In this document: positions 1 through 8,262 of the stretch, in pieces
Position numbering within the stretch: position 1 is the first letter of the stretch
Layout: each line of letters begins with the position of its first letter
Assembly (NCBI RefSeq): GCF_013426895.1
Contig: NZ_AP023175.1
Span: 434,001-498,000, forward strand
Length of the DNA: 64,000 bases
From: Paraburkholderia largidicola
Lineage (GTDB): Bacteria > Pseudomonadota > Gammaproteobacteria > Burkholderiales > Burkholderiaceae
Direction: 5' to 3'
Program-made: the position numbers and the translations under genes
The notes under the pieces: generated by a model
Seen by the model: the letters and a program-made list of their open reading frames with translations, nothing else
Database searches by the model: none
Told to the model about the DNA's origin: nothing

Positions 1-2
1 TG

Positions 3-248
3 GGACCTCAGCACGTGGACCCGCAGCAGGCCGTGCAGATTTTCCAGGACGTGCACGCCAAAAAAGCGATCGGAATTCACTGGGGCACGTTCGAACTGAC
101 CGACGAGGCGCTCGACGAGCCACCGAAAAAACTCGCCGAAGCGACCCATGAAGCCGGCCTGCCCGACGACGCATTCACGGTTCTGCATCACGGCCAGATG
201 ATCCGCCTCGACGCATCGGTCGATTCACACTCGACGTGCTCGCGCTAA
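3..248 (+). CDS. MBL-fold metallo-hydrolase, C-terminal part (truncated by window edge)
   Basis: The reading frame is open from the first bases of the window and ends at 248, so only the C-terminal 80 or so residues are present. The segment with GIHWGTFELTDEAL followed by DEPPKKLAEA matches the C-terminus of UlaG/NAPE-PLD-like metallo-beta-lactamase-fold hydrolases, in which the His of the IHWGTF motif is a late metal ligand. The HxHxDH motif must lie upstream of the window. The GTG at 15 is inside the domain and is not a plausible start. The substrate cannot be told from this fragment. A second complete member of the same fold lies at 46089-47204. Confidence 0.8.
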   Translation, partial: GPQHVDPQQAVQIFQDVHAKKAIGIHWGTFELTDEALDEPPKKLAEATHEAGLPDDAFTVLHHGQMIRLDASVDSHSTCSR

Positions 249-459
249 AACGCGAGCCGCTTTGCACTACGCCCGTGCAATGCAGCGCAGCAAGCGCTCC
301 TGATTGTCGGTCACCCCACATTCGGCATCACGCGAGAGACCCAAATCCGGTTAAACCCTGTCGTGCAAGGCACAACGTCGTGTTATTGTCGTACACACAC
401 GGGTTCGAGCTTTGCTACGCGGAACTCACGTCATATCCGTTACCTTCGCGAGCGTCGCC

Positions 460-825
460 ATGAGTGATGTACGCCATCTTCTAAGCCAACGCGACCGCGT
501 GGAGCTGCTGTGCTGGCTCACGTGCGGAAGCCTGGGTGCCTGGTATCTGAACGAGACCTGGCCCTCACCGTCCTTTCACGTAGAGGCCGCGCACAAGTGG
601 CTCGACCGGCACGGGCGCACAGCCGACTGGCTGTGCATCGCGAGGCTGTCGGCCATCGCCCTCGACATCGCGCAACGGCATGCATCGTTTGTCGAAGCCG
701 ACTGGGCGCGCGATGCCGTCGAAGAAATTCTCGACACCGACGAACTCGACGCCCAGGCGCGCCTCGTCGTCGCGGTGCTTGGCGACTGCGAACGCGCGCT
801 CGCCGACAAGCGCCTCGCCGACTGA
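460..825 (+). CDS. Hypothetical protein, 121 aa
   Basis: I do not recognise this protein. It is a mostly helical 121-residue cytoplasmic protein without signal peptide or membrane segment; codon use is like that of neighbouring genes. I chose ATG 460 (MSDVRHLL) rather than the in-frame start at 412, because the upstream extension is not protein-like. Features visible are a central W-rich stretch and an acidic C-terminal half (AVEEILDTDELDAQ). It stands alone between the MBL gene and the convergent DUF899 gene. Function unknown. Confidence 0.6.
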   Translation: MSDVRHLLSQRDRVELLCWLTCGSLGAWYLNETWPSPSFHVEAAHKWLDRHGRTADWLCIARLSAIALDIAQRHASFVEADWARDAVEEILDTDELDAQARLVVAVLGDCERALADKRLAD

Positions 826-944
826 TACCTGCGCTTACCCGCGAACGGTAGCGCGCCGCGTGCTCGCGGCGCGATCATGTTCGCCTTCATCCCTGTCTTC
901 ATGCACGGGCGGCTTCGCAGCCAACCACGCGCCGCGCGTTCGCG

Positions 945-1655
945 TCACCGCGCGTAATCGAGCTTCGGATACCAATGCGGATCGCGCCCTTCGGGCGTCA
1001 TGTCGAAGATCGTCCACATCGGCATCAGATCCGGCGCGCCGCGCGGGTCCTGACCGGGATCGACAGTCGGGAAGCCCATTTCAGCCGCGTAAAAATGCCG
1101 GATCGTACCGTCGCGGCGCGTGAAAACCTGAAACGCCGCGTCGTCGCCACCGTCGTCGGAGATCGCGCCGAAGTCGCGGCTGTACTCACCGTTCACGTCC
1201 GAATAGAGCTTCAGATCGCGCCAGCCGCGCTCCTTTTTGAATGCCACGAGCCGCTCGATCGGCGAACGCGCGACCACAGCCAGCGCGATGCGCTGCGCCA
1301 TGTCGCGCGCCTCGCCATCCCACGCGCTCAGCAGCGACGTGCACATCGGACACGGCCGCTCGCGCTGCGGCCCGAACATATAGCTGTAGATCACGAGCGT
1401 GTCCTTGTCGCCGAACAGCCCGGCGAGATCGACGGGCCCCGTTTCGCCGGTAAAGCGGTAATCGCCCGTCACCTCGCCGCCCGGCGGCAGCGCGCGGCGC
1501 TGCTCGGCGACGCGTTCGATATGACGGCGCAGTTCGATTTCCTCCGCGAGCAGCGCGTCGCGGGCGCGCCGGTATTCGACGCTCTCGTTCGGATAGTGCC
1601 GGCCGTTGCGCTTCGCCAGCTCAGTGGCGGGCACGAGAGAAGATGCAGACGACAT
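945..1655 (-). CDS. DUF899 family thioredoxin-like protein
   Basis: The protein of 236 residues has the hallmarks of the DUF899 family: the FTGETGPVDLAGLF segment, then DTLVIYSYMFGP and a CPMC pair in a thioredoxin-like fold, and a C-terminal half ending in a conserved DMTPEGR segment. Members are thought to be redox or peroxiredoxin-like proteins, but no reaction is established. ATG 1655 is preferred over 1688 because GGGAGG stands seven bases upstream of it. The gene follows the GST gene on the same strand (GST stop at 1689), so the two are probably cotranscribed. Confidence 0.85.
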   Translation of the reverse strand: MSSASSLVPATELAKRNGRHYPNESVEYRRARDALLAEEIELRRHIERVAEQRRALPPGGEVTGDYRFTGETGPVDLAGLFGDKDTLVIYSYMFGPQRERPCPMCTSLLSAWDGEARDMAQRIALAVVARSPIERLVAFKKERGWRDLKLYSDVNGEYSRDFGAISDDGGDDAAFQVFTRRDGTIRHFYAAEMGFPTVDPGQDPRGAPDLMPMWTIFDMTPEGRDPHWYPKLDYAR

Positions 1656-1688
1656 CGAGGCCTCCCATTCAATTGACGAATCAGACAA

Positions 1689-2342
1689 TCAGTCGCGCTC
1701 CGGCATGCCGAGCGGAAACAGATGGCGATACGGCCGCGCTTCTTCGACGGCGCGCGCAAACGAAGGCCGTTTCAACAGCCGCTTGCGATACCCGATCACG
1801 AATTCGAACTGCGGATCGATCCGGTGCGTCCAGTCGGCATAGAAAAGAAACGGCGCGGCGCCGCAATCCGCGAGACTAAAGCGCTCGCCGGCCGCCCATT
1901 CGCGGTCTTTCATCGTGTTGTCGAGCCACGCATACGCGACGTCGAGCAGTGCGCGCGCATCGGCGACACCGCGTGCGTCGCGCTCGCTCTCGTCGGGCAG
2001 GCTGTCGAAGACGATCTTCTGCTGCGGCGTGGCGATGTAGTTGTCGAAGAAACGATCCATGAAACGTACTTCGAGCGCCGCGCGCGGATCGTCGGGAAGC
2101 AGTTGGACGGGGCCGGGATGATGCAGACCGAGGTGCTCGATGATGACGGTCGCCTCGGGAATCGTGCGGCCTTCGTCGACGAGCAGTGGAAAACGCCGGA
2201 TCGGCCAGCGCGCGGCGAGTTCATCCATCGCGCCGGGTTCGTCGAGCCGGCGGTAATCGAACGGCGTGCCGTTCTCGTAGAGCGCGGTCAGCGCCTTCTG
2301 GCAGTACGAAGAAAACGGATGGGCGTAGAGCGTCAAGGTCAT
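1689..2342 (-). CDS. Glutathione S-transferase family protein
   Basis: A 217-residue protein with an N-terminal thioredoxin-fold GST domain (YAHPFSSYCQKAL, the usual glutathione-site region, then a cis-Pro region FPLLVDEG and the IPEATVIIEHL stretch) and an all-helical C-terminal domain containing AAGERFSLADCGAAPFLFY, the typical GST C-terminal capping motif. GSTs conjugate or reduce electrophiles using glutathione in the cytoplasm. Start at ATG 2342 (MTLTLYAHPF) fits the family; the longer frame to 2408 does not. It is the first gene of a likely two-gene unit with the DUF899 gene. Confidence 0.88.
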   Translation of the reverse strand: MTLTLYAHPFSSYCQKALTALYENGTPFDYRRLDEPGAMDELAARWPIRRFPLLVDEGRTIPEATVIIEHLGLHHPGPVQLLPDDPRAALEVRFMDRFFDNYIATPQQKIVFDSLPDESERDARGVADARALLDVAYAWLDNTMKDREWAAGERFSLADCGAAPFLFYADWTHRIDPQFEFVIGYRKRLLKRPSFARAVEEARPYRHLFPLGMPERD

Positions 2343-2502
2343 CGTCGTCGTCCTTGCAGTCTGATAGCGGACGAGATGTCCGCTTATCTGAACGACGAGC
2401 GGCGACAATGGGAATCGACAATACGCGCGAAAAAACTTTTGCTGCGCTGCGGCGTGAGTTGCCTCACGCGTCGCCTGGAGCCGCCTGCGTCAACGCCCCC
2501 GC

Positions 2503-3234
2503 TCACTCGTGCAGAGACACCGCCAGCGCGCGCAGCAGCGCTGCGCCGTCGCCTTGCCACGCGCTGCCGTGCATGCACGCAAGCGTATGCGGTTCGAGTG
2601 CCGCGAGCCGCTCCAGCATCGCGTCGCCGTGTTTCGTATGGGAGTAGTAGTCCATGCTGCGCCGGAACGCCTCGCTTGGACCGAGAATGTCGGCACCCGT
2701 CACGGCGGGCGATTGCGCACCGCCCTGCGTGAACAGATCGCCGCACAGCAGCGTCTGGGTCGTCTCGTCGAACAGCATCCCGCATTCCCATGCGTGCGGC
2801 AGATGCGGCGTCGCGAGCCAGCGCAGCCGGTGGCGGCCGAGATCGACGGTCTCGCTGTCTTCGAGACCGCGCGCGGGCCGGTCGGCGAGATCGTCGATGG
2901 ACACCAGCTTGGCGATGCCGCTGCACAGCGGCTGCGCCTCGGGCGCGGCGGCAAGCCATTCGTTGAGCGAGCCGCACTCGTCCGCTTCGACATGCGAGAA
3001 CGCGATGTGCCGCAGCCGTTCGGGCGGCAACACGGACGCCACGGCTTCGCGCACGAGCGCGAACATCTTGCGCGGGCCGGTATGGAACAGCAGCGGCGCG
3101 CCGTCGACGATCAGATACTGGTTGAAAGAGAACCCGCCCGGCCCGCCCTCGAAGAACACAGGCGTGTTGATCCGGTAAATGCCGTCCGCGACTTCATGGA
3201 CGTTGGTGCCCGACACCGCATTGGTGACCGTCAT
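2503..3234 (-). CDS. MBL-fold metallo-hydrolase, flavodiiron (ODP)-like
   Basis: A 243-residue single-domain MBL protein. The first metal motif is SHVEADECG, i.e. H-x-E-x-D as in the oxygen-binding diiron domain of flavodiiron proteins, not the H-x-H-x-D-H of hydrolytic MBL enzymes. Later ligands are visible as the His of ATPHLPHAWE, the Asp of LLCGDLFTQGG and the His of ACMHGSAW. No flavodoxin domain is attached. A role in dioxygen or NO chemistry is possible by analogy, but stand-alone ODP-like proteins are poorly characterised. It sits between the DOPA-dioxygenase-family gene upstream and the GST gene downstream. Confidence 0.8.
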   Translation of the reverse strand: MTVTNAVSGTNVHEVADGIYRINTPVFFEGGPGGFSFNQYLIVDGAPLLFHTGPRKMFALVREAVASVLPPERLRHIAFSHVEADECGSLNEWLAAAPEAQPLCSGIAKLVSIDDLADRPARGLEDSETVDLGRHRLRWLATPHLPHAWECGMLFDETTQTLLCGDLFTQGGAQSPAVTGADILGPSEAFRRSMDYYSHTKHGDAMLERLAALEPHTLACMHGSAWQGDGAALLRALAVSLHE

Positions 3235-3288
3235 GACCCGACCTCCATGCGCGCTGCGCGCGCAACGATGCGCCGCGCCGACGACGCG

Positions 3289-3627
3289 CTAACCGCCGAG
3301 CGCGGCGAGATTCAACGGATAGGAGCGCCCAATCCACGCCGCGCAATCGCGGTGATCGCGCAGCGCGTTGCCCGTGTTCGGGTGGATGAAGACGTCGAGC
3401 GCGCCGTGATTGAGCGCGAGCCATCCGAACAGCTCCGCGAGAAGCTCGGGGCCGAACGCAAGCTGATACGACCACATCGGATGCGGGCCGACGGGACGCT
3501 CGTGAAAACGCCCCATTTCGAATCTGCCGTGAAACTGCGCTTCGATGGTCTCGCGCAGCGTCCATGCGGCGTCGCGCGTCGCCTGATCGAAGTACACATG
3601 CGCGTGCCAGCTGGCGATTGCCGTCAT
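3289..3627 (-). CDS. DOPA 4,5-dioxygenase family protein
   Basis: A small 112-residue protein matching the bacterial DOPA 4,5-dioxygenase family: WHAHVYFD at the N-terminus (His ligands), GRFHERPVGPHPMWSYQLAF in the centre and LDVFIHPNTG with DHRDCAAWIG near the end. Plant homologues cleave the L-DOPA ring in betalain synthesis; bacterial members are small and their substrates mostly unknown. ATG 3627 is chosen because it begins directly before the conserved AIASWHAHVYF region. The MBL gene follows 54 bases downstream on the same strand. Confidence 0.87.
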   Translation of the reverse strand: MTAIASWHAHVYFDQATRDAAWTLRETIEAQFHGRFEMGRFHERPVGPHPMWSYQLAFGPELLAELFGWLALNHGALDVFIHPNTGNALRDHRDCAAWIGRSYPLNLAALGG

Positions 3628-3739
3628 GATCCGTTGCGGCCGGGGCCGTCCTTCGTTTGGGGGTGTGCGAGGTTCATCATAGGCGCTCGATCGCCGTATG
3701 AACAAACCGGGAATAAAGCGGGTGTGCGGCCGGTCACGT

Positions 3740-4795
3740 CTATCGAACGCCGATGCGCGATTCGATCGCGCCGATCAGCCCTTCGATCCAGCTGCGCAGC
3801 CCCGCATCCGACACCGACACGGGCAGCGAGCGCGCGAGAATGCCGTACACCTGCTTGCGCTGGATCTTCGACACCTTTGCAGGCTCCAGCCAATGCGCGT
3901 TATCGACCAGCAGCAACATCGTTTCGAGTCCGATCACGATCGGCCACACGCACGCGAGGCGCAAACGCAGCGAGAAGCGCGGAATGGCGAGCGTGTAGTC
4001 GAGCGCCGCGCGGAAGTGATCGAGCGACTGGCGCACCAGTTCGTGCATCAACGGTTGCGCGCGCTGCGAGGCTTGCGGCTCAAGCAGCATCTGCGGCGTC
4101 AGGCCGAAGCGATCGAGCATCGTGGACGGCAGGTAGCAGCGGCCGATGCGCAAATCCTTGCCGCAATCGCGCAGCACGTTGGTCATCTGCAGCGCCTTGC
4201 CGAAGCGTACGCCGCGCTCCAGCATCGTGGCCTCGCCGGTCTTCAGCGTGCCGGGCAGATGCATGTAGGTCATCTTCGTCCAGAACTCGCCGACGCAACC
4301 CGCGACCAGATACGTGTAGCGATCCAGTTCGTCCCATTCGCGCAGCGCGACGATACGGCCCGAGCGTTCGTCGGGGAAGGTGCGCAGGTCGAATTCCATG
4401 CCCGTCGTCAATGTCGTGACGATCTCGCGCACAGCGGCGCGGTCGGCCGCGTCGAGTTGCTGGAGCACGTCGAGCGCGGGTGCAATCGATTCGAGCAGCA
4501 CCTTTTCATCCGATTGCGTCTGCTGCCCCGCCACTTCGTTCGCGAGACGCCGGGCAAGCTCGCCGTCGTCGGTCGCGCCGTTGACCTGATCACGCAACGC
4601 AAGCAGCAGCGCGAGCCGCTGCTCGGGCGGAATCAGCGCGGTATCGGCGATCGTGTCCGCGGCGCGCGCGAGCAGATACGCGAGCCCGATGGGATCGCGC
4701 ATGCCGGCAGGCAGAATGCGCAGCGTCAGATAGAAGGAACGGGAAACCCCTTTGAGCAACGGACCCAGCAAAAAGGCCCGAGTGGAACTGGACAT
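3740..4795 (-). CDS. Squalene/phytoene synthase family protein
   Basis: A 351-residue head-to-head prenyl synthase. Seen are SRSFYLTLRILP near residue 20, the first Asp-rich region ARAADTIADT, the segment YTYLVAGCVGEFW, and the second motif QMTNVLRDCGKDLRIGRCYLP, which corresponds to the family NxxRDxxxDxxxGRxYLP motif with Cys and Lys variations. Such enzymes condense two farnesyl diphosphates to presqualene diphosphate or squalene, for example for hopanoids. No hopanoid gene cluster is nearby, so the product is uncertain. Start at ATG 4795 (MSSSTRAF) agrees with family length; the longer frame upstream is not conserved-looking. Confidence 0.88.
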   Translation of the reverse strand: MSSSTRAFLLGPLLKGVSRSFYLTLRILPAGMRDPIGLAYLLARAADTIADTALIPPEQRLALLLALRDQVNGATDDGELARRLANEVAGQQTQSDEKVLLESIAPALDVLQQLDAADRAAVREIVTTLTTGMEFDLRTFPDERSGRIVALREWDELDRYTYLVAGCVGEFWTKMTYMHLPGTLKTGEATMLERGVRFGKALQMTNVLRDCGKDLRIGRCYLPSTMLDRFGLTPQMLLEPQASQRAQPLMHELVRQSLDHFRAALDYTLAIPRFSLRLRLACVWPIVIGLETMLLLVDNAHWLEPAKVSKIQRKQVYGILARSLPVSVSDAGLRSWIEGLIGAIESRIGVR

Positions 4796-5286
4796 GAGTT
4801 GAGGTCGATCAGGTTGAGTCCGTGCTTCATTCGGGCACGGACGCGGTGTTGGTGTGATTCGGCGCTGCCGCATTGTATCCGGCACGGGTGGGACGGGTTG
4901 CAAAGCAGCCTGCCGATACCGCGCGCCGTCATCCAGTGAAGCACGCATAAAACCAACACCGCACGTCGCATCCAGGCAGATTGCGATCACCTTGCGCAAG
5001 CTTTCCTGCTAGAATTCAAGCCTCAACGCAGTCGTTCTTCATCCACTCAATCACCCAAGGGAGGCATTCATGCACGCAATGTACATCGCAGTCTCTCGCG
5101 GGATGTCGCGACGCTTCCTCTGCGCTCCAAGCTAGGTTGCCGTCTGCGCTGGCTCGCAAGCGCCCGCGCCTTTACCAGACTACCGGTTTTCTTTGTCGCC
5201 GCCGCACGTTGGCGGGCATCGGTCGTCGACTTCTGAATCTCCCGACTGGATAGCGCTGCGCCGCCCCGCGCCGCACGCTGACATAC
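4796..5286. other. Intergenic control region between divergent genes
   Basis: This 491-base stretch separates the minus-strand squalene/phytoene synthase gene from the plus-strand ABC exporter. It holds a possible -10 element (TAGAAT at 5010-5015) and a short ORF with a strong ribosome binding site, listed separately. No other gene is apparent. Confidence 0.5.
5070..5135 (+). CDS. Possible 21-codon leader peptide upstream of the ABC exporter
   Basis: AAGGGAGG ends six bases before an ATG at 5070 that opens a 21-codon frame (MHAMYIAVSRGMSRRFLCAPS, then TAG at 5133). The ribosome binding site is the strongest in this intergenic region and better than that of the exporter gene 151 bases downstream. 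The peptide is not recognised. It could be a regulatory upstream ORF, a small protein, or chance. Confidence 0.3.
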   Translation: MHAMYIAVSRGMSRRFLCAPS

Positions 5287-7155
5287 ATGGCTAGCAAAAA
5301 ACTCGACTTTGGCGCGCAAGCGTTCAGAAGCGTTCTCGGCTTCACTTTCCATCACTGGCGCAAGCAGCCCGTGCGCGTCGTCGGCATTGCGCTGTTCGCG
5401 CTGTCGGCCGCGTTGGCGGACGTGCTGACGCCGCTCTTCGCGGGCCGTCTGGTCGATGCGCTCGCATCGGGCAGCTCGCTCGGCAAGGACGTCGCGTCGC
5501 ATCCGGCGCTGGTCGCGTTCGGCGTGCTGATCGCGCTCGGCATCGGCGGCACGTTGCTGCGGCAACTGGTCTATCGCAGCATCATCGTGATGACGCTGAC
5601 GATGATGAGCGCAATCTGCGCGAACGCGTTTCACCGCGTACAGCGCTTTTCGACCGACTGGCATGCGAACAGCTTCGCCGGCTCGACGGTGCGCAAGATC
5701 ACGCGCGGCATCTGGGCGCTCGACCTGCTCAACGACACGCTGCTGATCGCGCTGCTGCCTTCGCTGCTGATGCTCGCCGGATCGACGGTGCTGCTCGGCT
5801 TTCACTGGCCCGTGATGGGCATCGTGGTGGGCGTCGGCTCGCTCACGTATGTCGTGGTGACGGTCGCGCTGTCGCTCGGCTATGTCGCGCCCGCCGCGCG
5901 TCTCGGCAATCTGTGGGACACGCGCATGGGCGGCGCGCTCGCCGACGCCGTCAGCTGCAACGCCGTGGTCAAGGCATTCGGCGCGGAAGAACGCGAGGAA
6001 AGCCGGCTCGACCGCGTGATCGCCAAGTGGCGGCAGCGCACGCGCCGCACGTGGCAGCGCGGCACCACCAATGGCGGCGTGCAGGGCGGCATGCTGGCGC
6101 TGATGCAGGCGGCCATTCTCGGCGCGGCGCTGCTGCTGTGGCTGCACGACGAAGCGAGCGTCGGCGACATCACGTATGCGCTGACCACGTTCTTCGTGCT
6201 GCAAGGCTATCTGCGCGATGTCGGAATGCACGTGCGCAATCTGCAACGCTCGGTCAACGACATGGAGGAACTCGTTGCGCTCGAACGCGAGCCGCTTGGC
6301 ATCGAAGACAAGGCGGGCGCGCCCGCCATCGATATCCGGCAAGGCGAGATCCGCTTCGAGCACGTCACGTTCCGCTATGGCGCGCAACGCACGGCGCTCT
6401 ACAACGACTTCTCGCTGCGCATCGCGCCGGGCGAGCGGATCGGCCTCGTTGGACATTCGGGCTCGGGCAAGACGACGTTCATCAAGCTGATCCAGCGCCT
6501 GTACGATATCGACGAAGGCCGCATTACGATCGACGGGCAGAACATCGCCGACGTGCGGCAGGCCTCGCTGCGGCAGCACATCGCGATCGTGCAGCAGGAA
6601 CCCGTGTTGTTCCACCGCTCGCTGGCGGAGAACATCGCGTACGCGCGGCCCGGCGCATCGTTCGATGACATCGTGCAGGCAGCGAAGCTGGCCAGCGCGC
6701 ACGAGTTCATCGACGCGTTGCCGCATGGCTACGACACGCTGGTCGGCGAGCGCGGCGTCAAGCTGTCGGGCGGCGAGCGTCAGCGGGTCGCGATCGCGCG
6801 GGCGTTCCTCGCCGACGCGCCGATCCTGATCTTCGACGAAGCCACGTCGAGCCTCGACAGCGAAAGCGAGGTGCTGATCCAGCAGGCGATGGAACGGCTG
6901 ATGGTCGGACGCACGACGCTCGTCGTCGCGCACCGGCTCTCGACGGTCCGCGCGCTCGACCGGCTGCTGGTGCTCGACAAGGGCCGTGTAGTCGAGGAAG
7001 GCAGCCACGAGCAACTGATCCGGATCGACGGCGGCGTGTATCGTCGGCTGTTTGAGCGCCAGGCGCTGGAGTTGACCAAGGGTCTGCTCGACGATGGACC
7101 CGCGCAAGGCAGCGCGCGGATTGCCAGCGACGCGAGCCTGATCGCGGGCAAGTAA
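5287..7155 (+). CDS. ABC transporter, fused permease and ATPase (exporter type)
   Basis: A 622-residue half-transporter of the exporter type. An N-terminal transmembrane domain (about residues 25-300, with several hydrophobic helices such as VVGIALFALSAALADVL) precedes a nucleotide-binding domain: Walker A GHSGSGKTT near 390, signature LSGGE near 492, Walker B ILIFDE near 512, H-loop VVAHRLS near 547. It should work as a homodimer in the inner membrane exporting a lipid, drug or peptide; the substrate cannot be inferred. The gene is monocistronic: a long leader lies upstream and a strong terminator follows at 7179. Confidence 0.92.
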   Translation: MASKKLDFGAQAFRSVLGFTFHHWRKQPVRVVGIALFALSAALADVLTPLFAGRLVDALASGSSLGKDVASHPALVAFGVLIALGIGGTLLRQLVYRSIIVMTLTMMSAICANAFHRVQRFSTDWHANSFAGSTVRKITRGIWALDLLNDTLLIALLPSLLMLAGSTVLLGFHWPVMGIVVGVGSLTYVVVTVALSLGYVAPAARLGNLWDTRMGGALADAVSCNAVVKAFGAEEREESRLDRVIAKWRQRTRRTWQRGTTNGGVQGGMLALMQAAILGAALLLWLHDEASVGDITYALTTFFVLQGYLRDVGMHVRNLQRSVNDMEELVALEREPLGIEDKAGAPAIDIRQGEIRFEHVTFRYGAQRTALYNDFSLRIAPGERIGLVGHSGSGKTTFIKLIQRLYDIDEGRITIDGQNIADVRQASLRQHIAIVQQEPVLFHRSLAENIAYARPGASFDDIVQAAKLASAHEFIDALPHGYDTLVGERGVKLSGGERQRVAIARAFLADAPILIFDEATSSLDSESEVLIQQAMERLMVGRTTLVVAHRLSTVRALDRLLVLDKGRVVEEGSHEQLIRIDGGVYRRLFERQALELTKGLLDDGPAQGSARIASDASLIAGK

Positions 7156-7178
7156 TCCATCGCCCGATCGGCGAGGCC

Positions 7179-7212
7179 AAGGGCGGTTCGATTTTTCGAA
7201 CCGCCCTTTTTT
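7179..7212 (+). terminator. Rho-independent terminator of the ABC exporter gene
   Basis: A 12-base stem (AAGGGCGGTTCG paired with CGAACCGCCCTT) with a six-base loop is followed by a run of T. It lies 24 bases after the stop codon of the ABC exporter. Because the stem begins with A residues it may also act in the other direction. Confidence 0.92.
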
Positions 7213-7302
7213 CTATGCGCCGATGCGGCAAGCCCTGAACGCTGCGGCTTGCTATCATTTGCGATTCAACGCTTCAGCGAAGCCGCTTCGGGCAAGACCG
7301 CC

Positions 7303-8223
7303 ATGACACTGCACATCGACACCCCGCTTCTCGAATCCCAACCGCTCAGCCAACATCTGGGACGCCGCGTGCTGCTCAAGATGGACGCGCTGCAGCCGCC
7401 CGGCTCGTTCAAGATCCGCGGCATCGGCTACGCGTGTGAAGAGCATGCAAAGCGCGGCAAGCGCCGCTTCGTGTCGTCGTCGGGCGGCAACGCGGGCATC
7501 GCGGTCGCATACGCGGGCCGCGTGCTGTCGATTCCCGTCACGGTCGTCGTGCCGCAAAGCACGGGCGAGCGCGCCAAGGATCTGATCCGTCTGCAAGGCG
7601 CGGACGTGATCGTGCACGGCGCGACCTGGCAGGAAGCCAACGCGTTCGCGCTCGAACAGGTCGGTCCCGACGATGCCTTCATCCATCCGTTCGACGATCC
7701 GCTCTTGTGGCACGGCCATGCGTCGATGATCGACGAGGTCGTGCGCGCGGGCGCGAAGTTCGACGCCGTCGTGCTGTCGGTGGGCGGTGGCGGGTTGATG
7801 GCGGGTGCAATCGAGGGCTTGCGGCGTAACGGTCTCGGCCATGTGCCGCTGATCGCAGTCGAAACGGAAGGTGCATCGTCGCTTGCGCAATCGGTGCGCG
7901 CGGGTCAGCGGATCGAATTGCCGGGCATCACCAGCGTCGCGACGTCGCTGGGCGCGAAGCAGGTCTGCGAGCAGGCCTTCACGCTCACGCAGACGCATCC
8001 CGTCGAATGCGTGGTGGTGTCGGACAAGGAAGCCGTGGATGCGTCGCGCCGGTTCGTCGACGATCACCGCGTGCTCGTCGAGCCCGCGTGCGGCGCGAGC
8101 CTTGCGCTTGTCTATCGGCAGACGGAAGCGTTACAGCGTTTTGAAAGCGTGCTCGTGATCGTGTGCGGCGGCGCGGCCACGACCATCGAGCAACTGGAGC
8201 GCTGGCATCGTGAGATGGCGTGA
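7303..8223 (+). CDS. PLP-dependent serine/threonine dehydratase-like enzyme
   Basis: A 306-residue fold-type II PLP enzyme. The cofactor lysine is K37 in PPGSFKIRG, the phosphate-binding loop for the carboxylate is SSGGNAG, and the Gly-rich PLP-phosphate loop is SVGGGGLMAG. The short length and these motifs match mammalian-type serine/threonine dehydratases, which deaminate L-serine or L-threonine to pyruvate or 2-oxobutyrate. ATG 7303 (MTLHIDTPLL) is preferred over the in-frame start at 7249. It stands alone, convergent with the P450 operon. Substrate preference is not determined. Confidence 0.88.
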   Translation: MTLHIDTPLLESQPLSQHLGRRVLLKMDALQPPGSFKIRGIGYACEEHAKRGKRRFVSSSGGNAGIAVAYAGRVLSIPVTVVVPQSTGERAKDLIRLQGADVIVHGATWQEANAFALEQVGPDDAFIHPFDDPLLWHGHASMIDEVVRAGAKFDAVVLSVGGGGLMAGAIEGLRRNGLGHVPLIAVETEGASSLAQSVRAGQRIELPGITSVATSLGAKQVCEQAFTLTQTHPVECVVVSDKEAVDASRRFVDDHRVLVEPACGASLALVYRQTEALQRFESVLVIVCGGAATTIEQLERWHREMA

Positions 8224-8262
8224 GCGTCGTCGCGACGTCACGCCTTTCTGACTAGCAGCCGA

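Noticed and set aside
5068..7107. 679-codon open frame on the minus strand
   Set aside because: It lies antisense to the ABC exporter, whose motifs are clear; the translation is Arg/His/Asp-rich low-complexity, typical of GC-rich shadow frames.
8224..8262. Imperfect GC hairpin between the dehydratase and P450 genes as a terminator
   Set aside because: Pairing is broken and no T run follows, so I did not list it.
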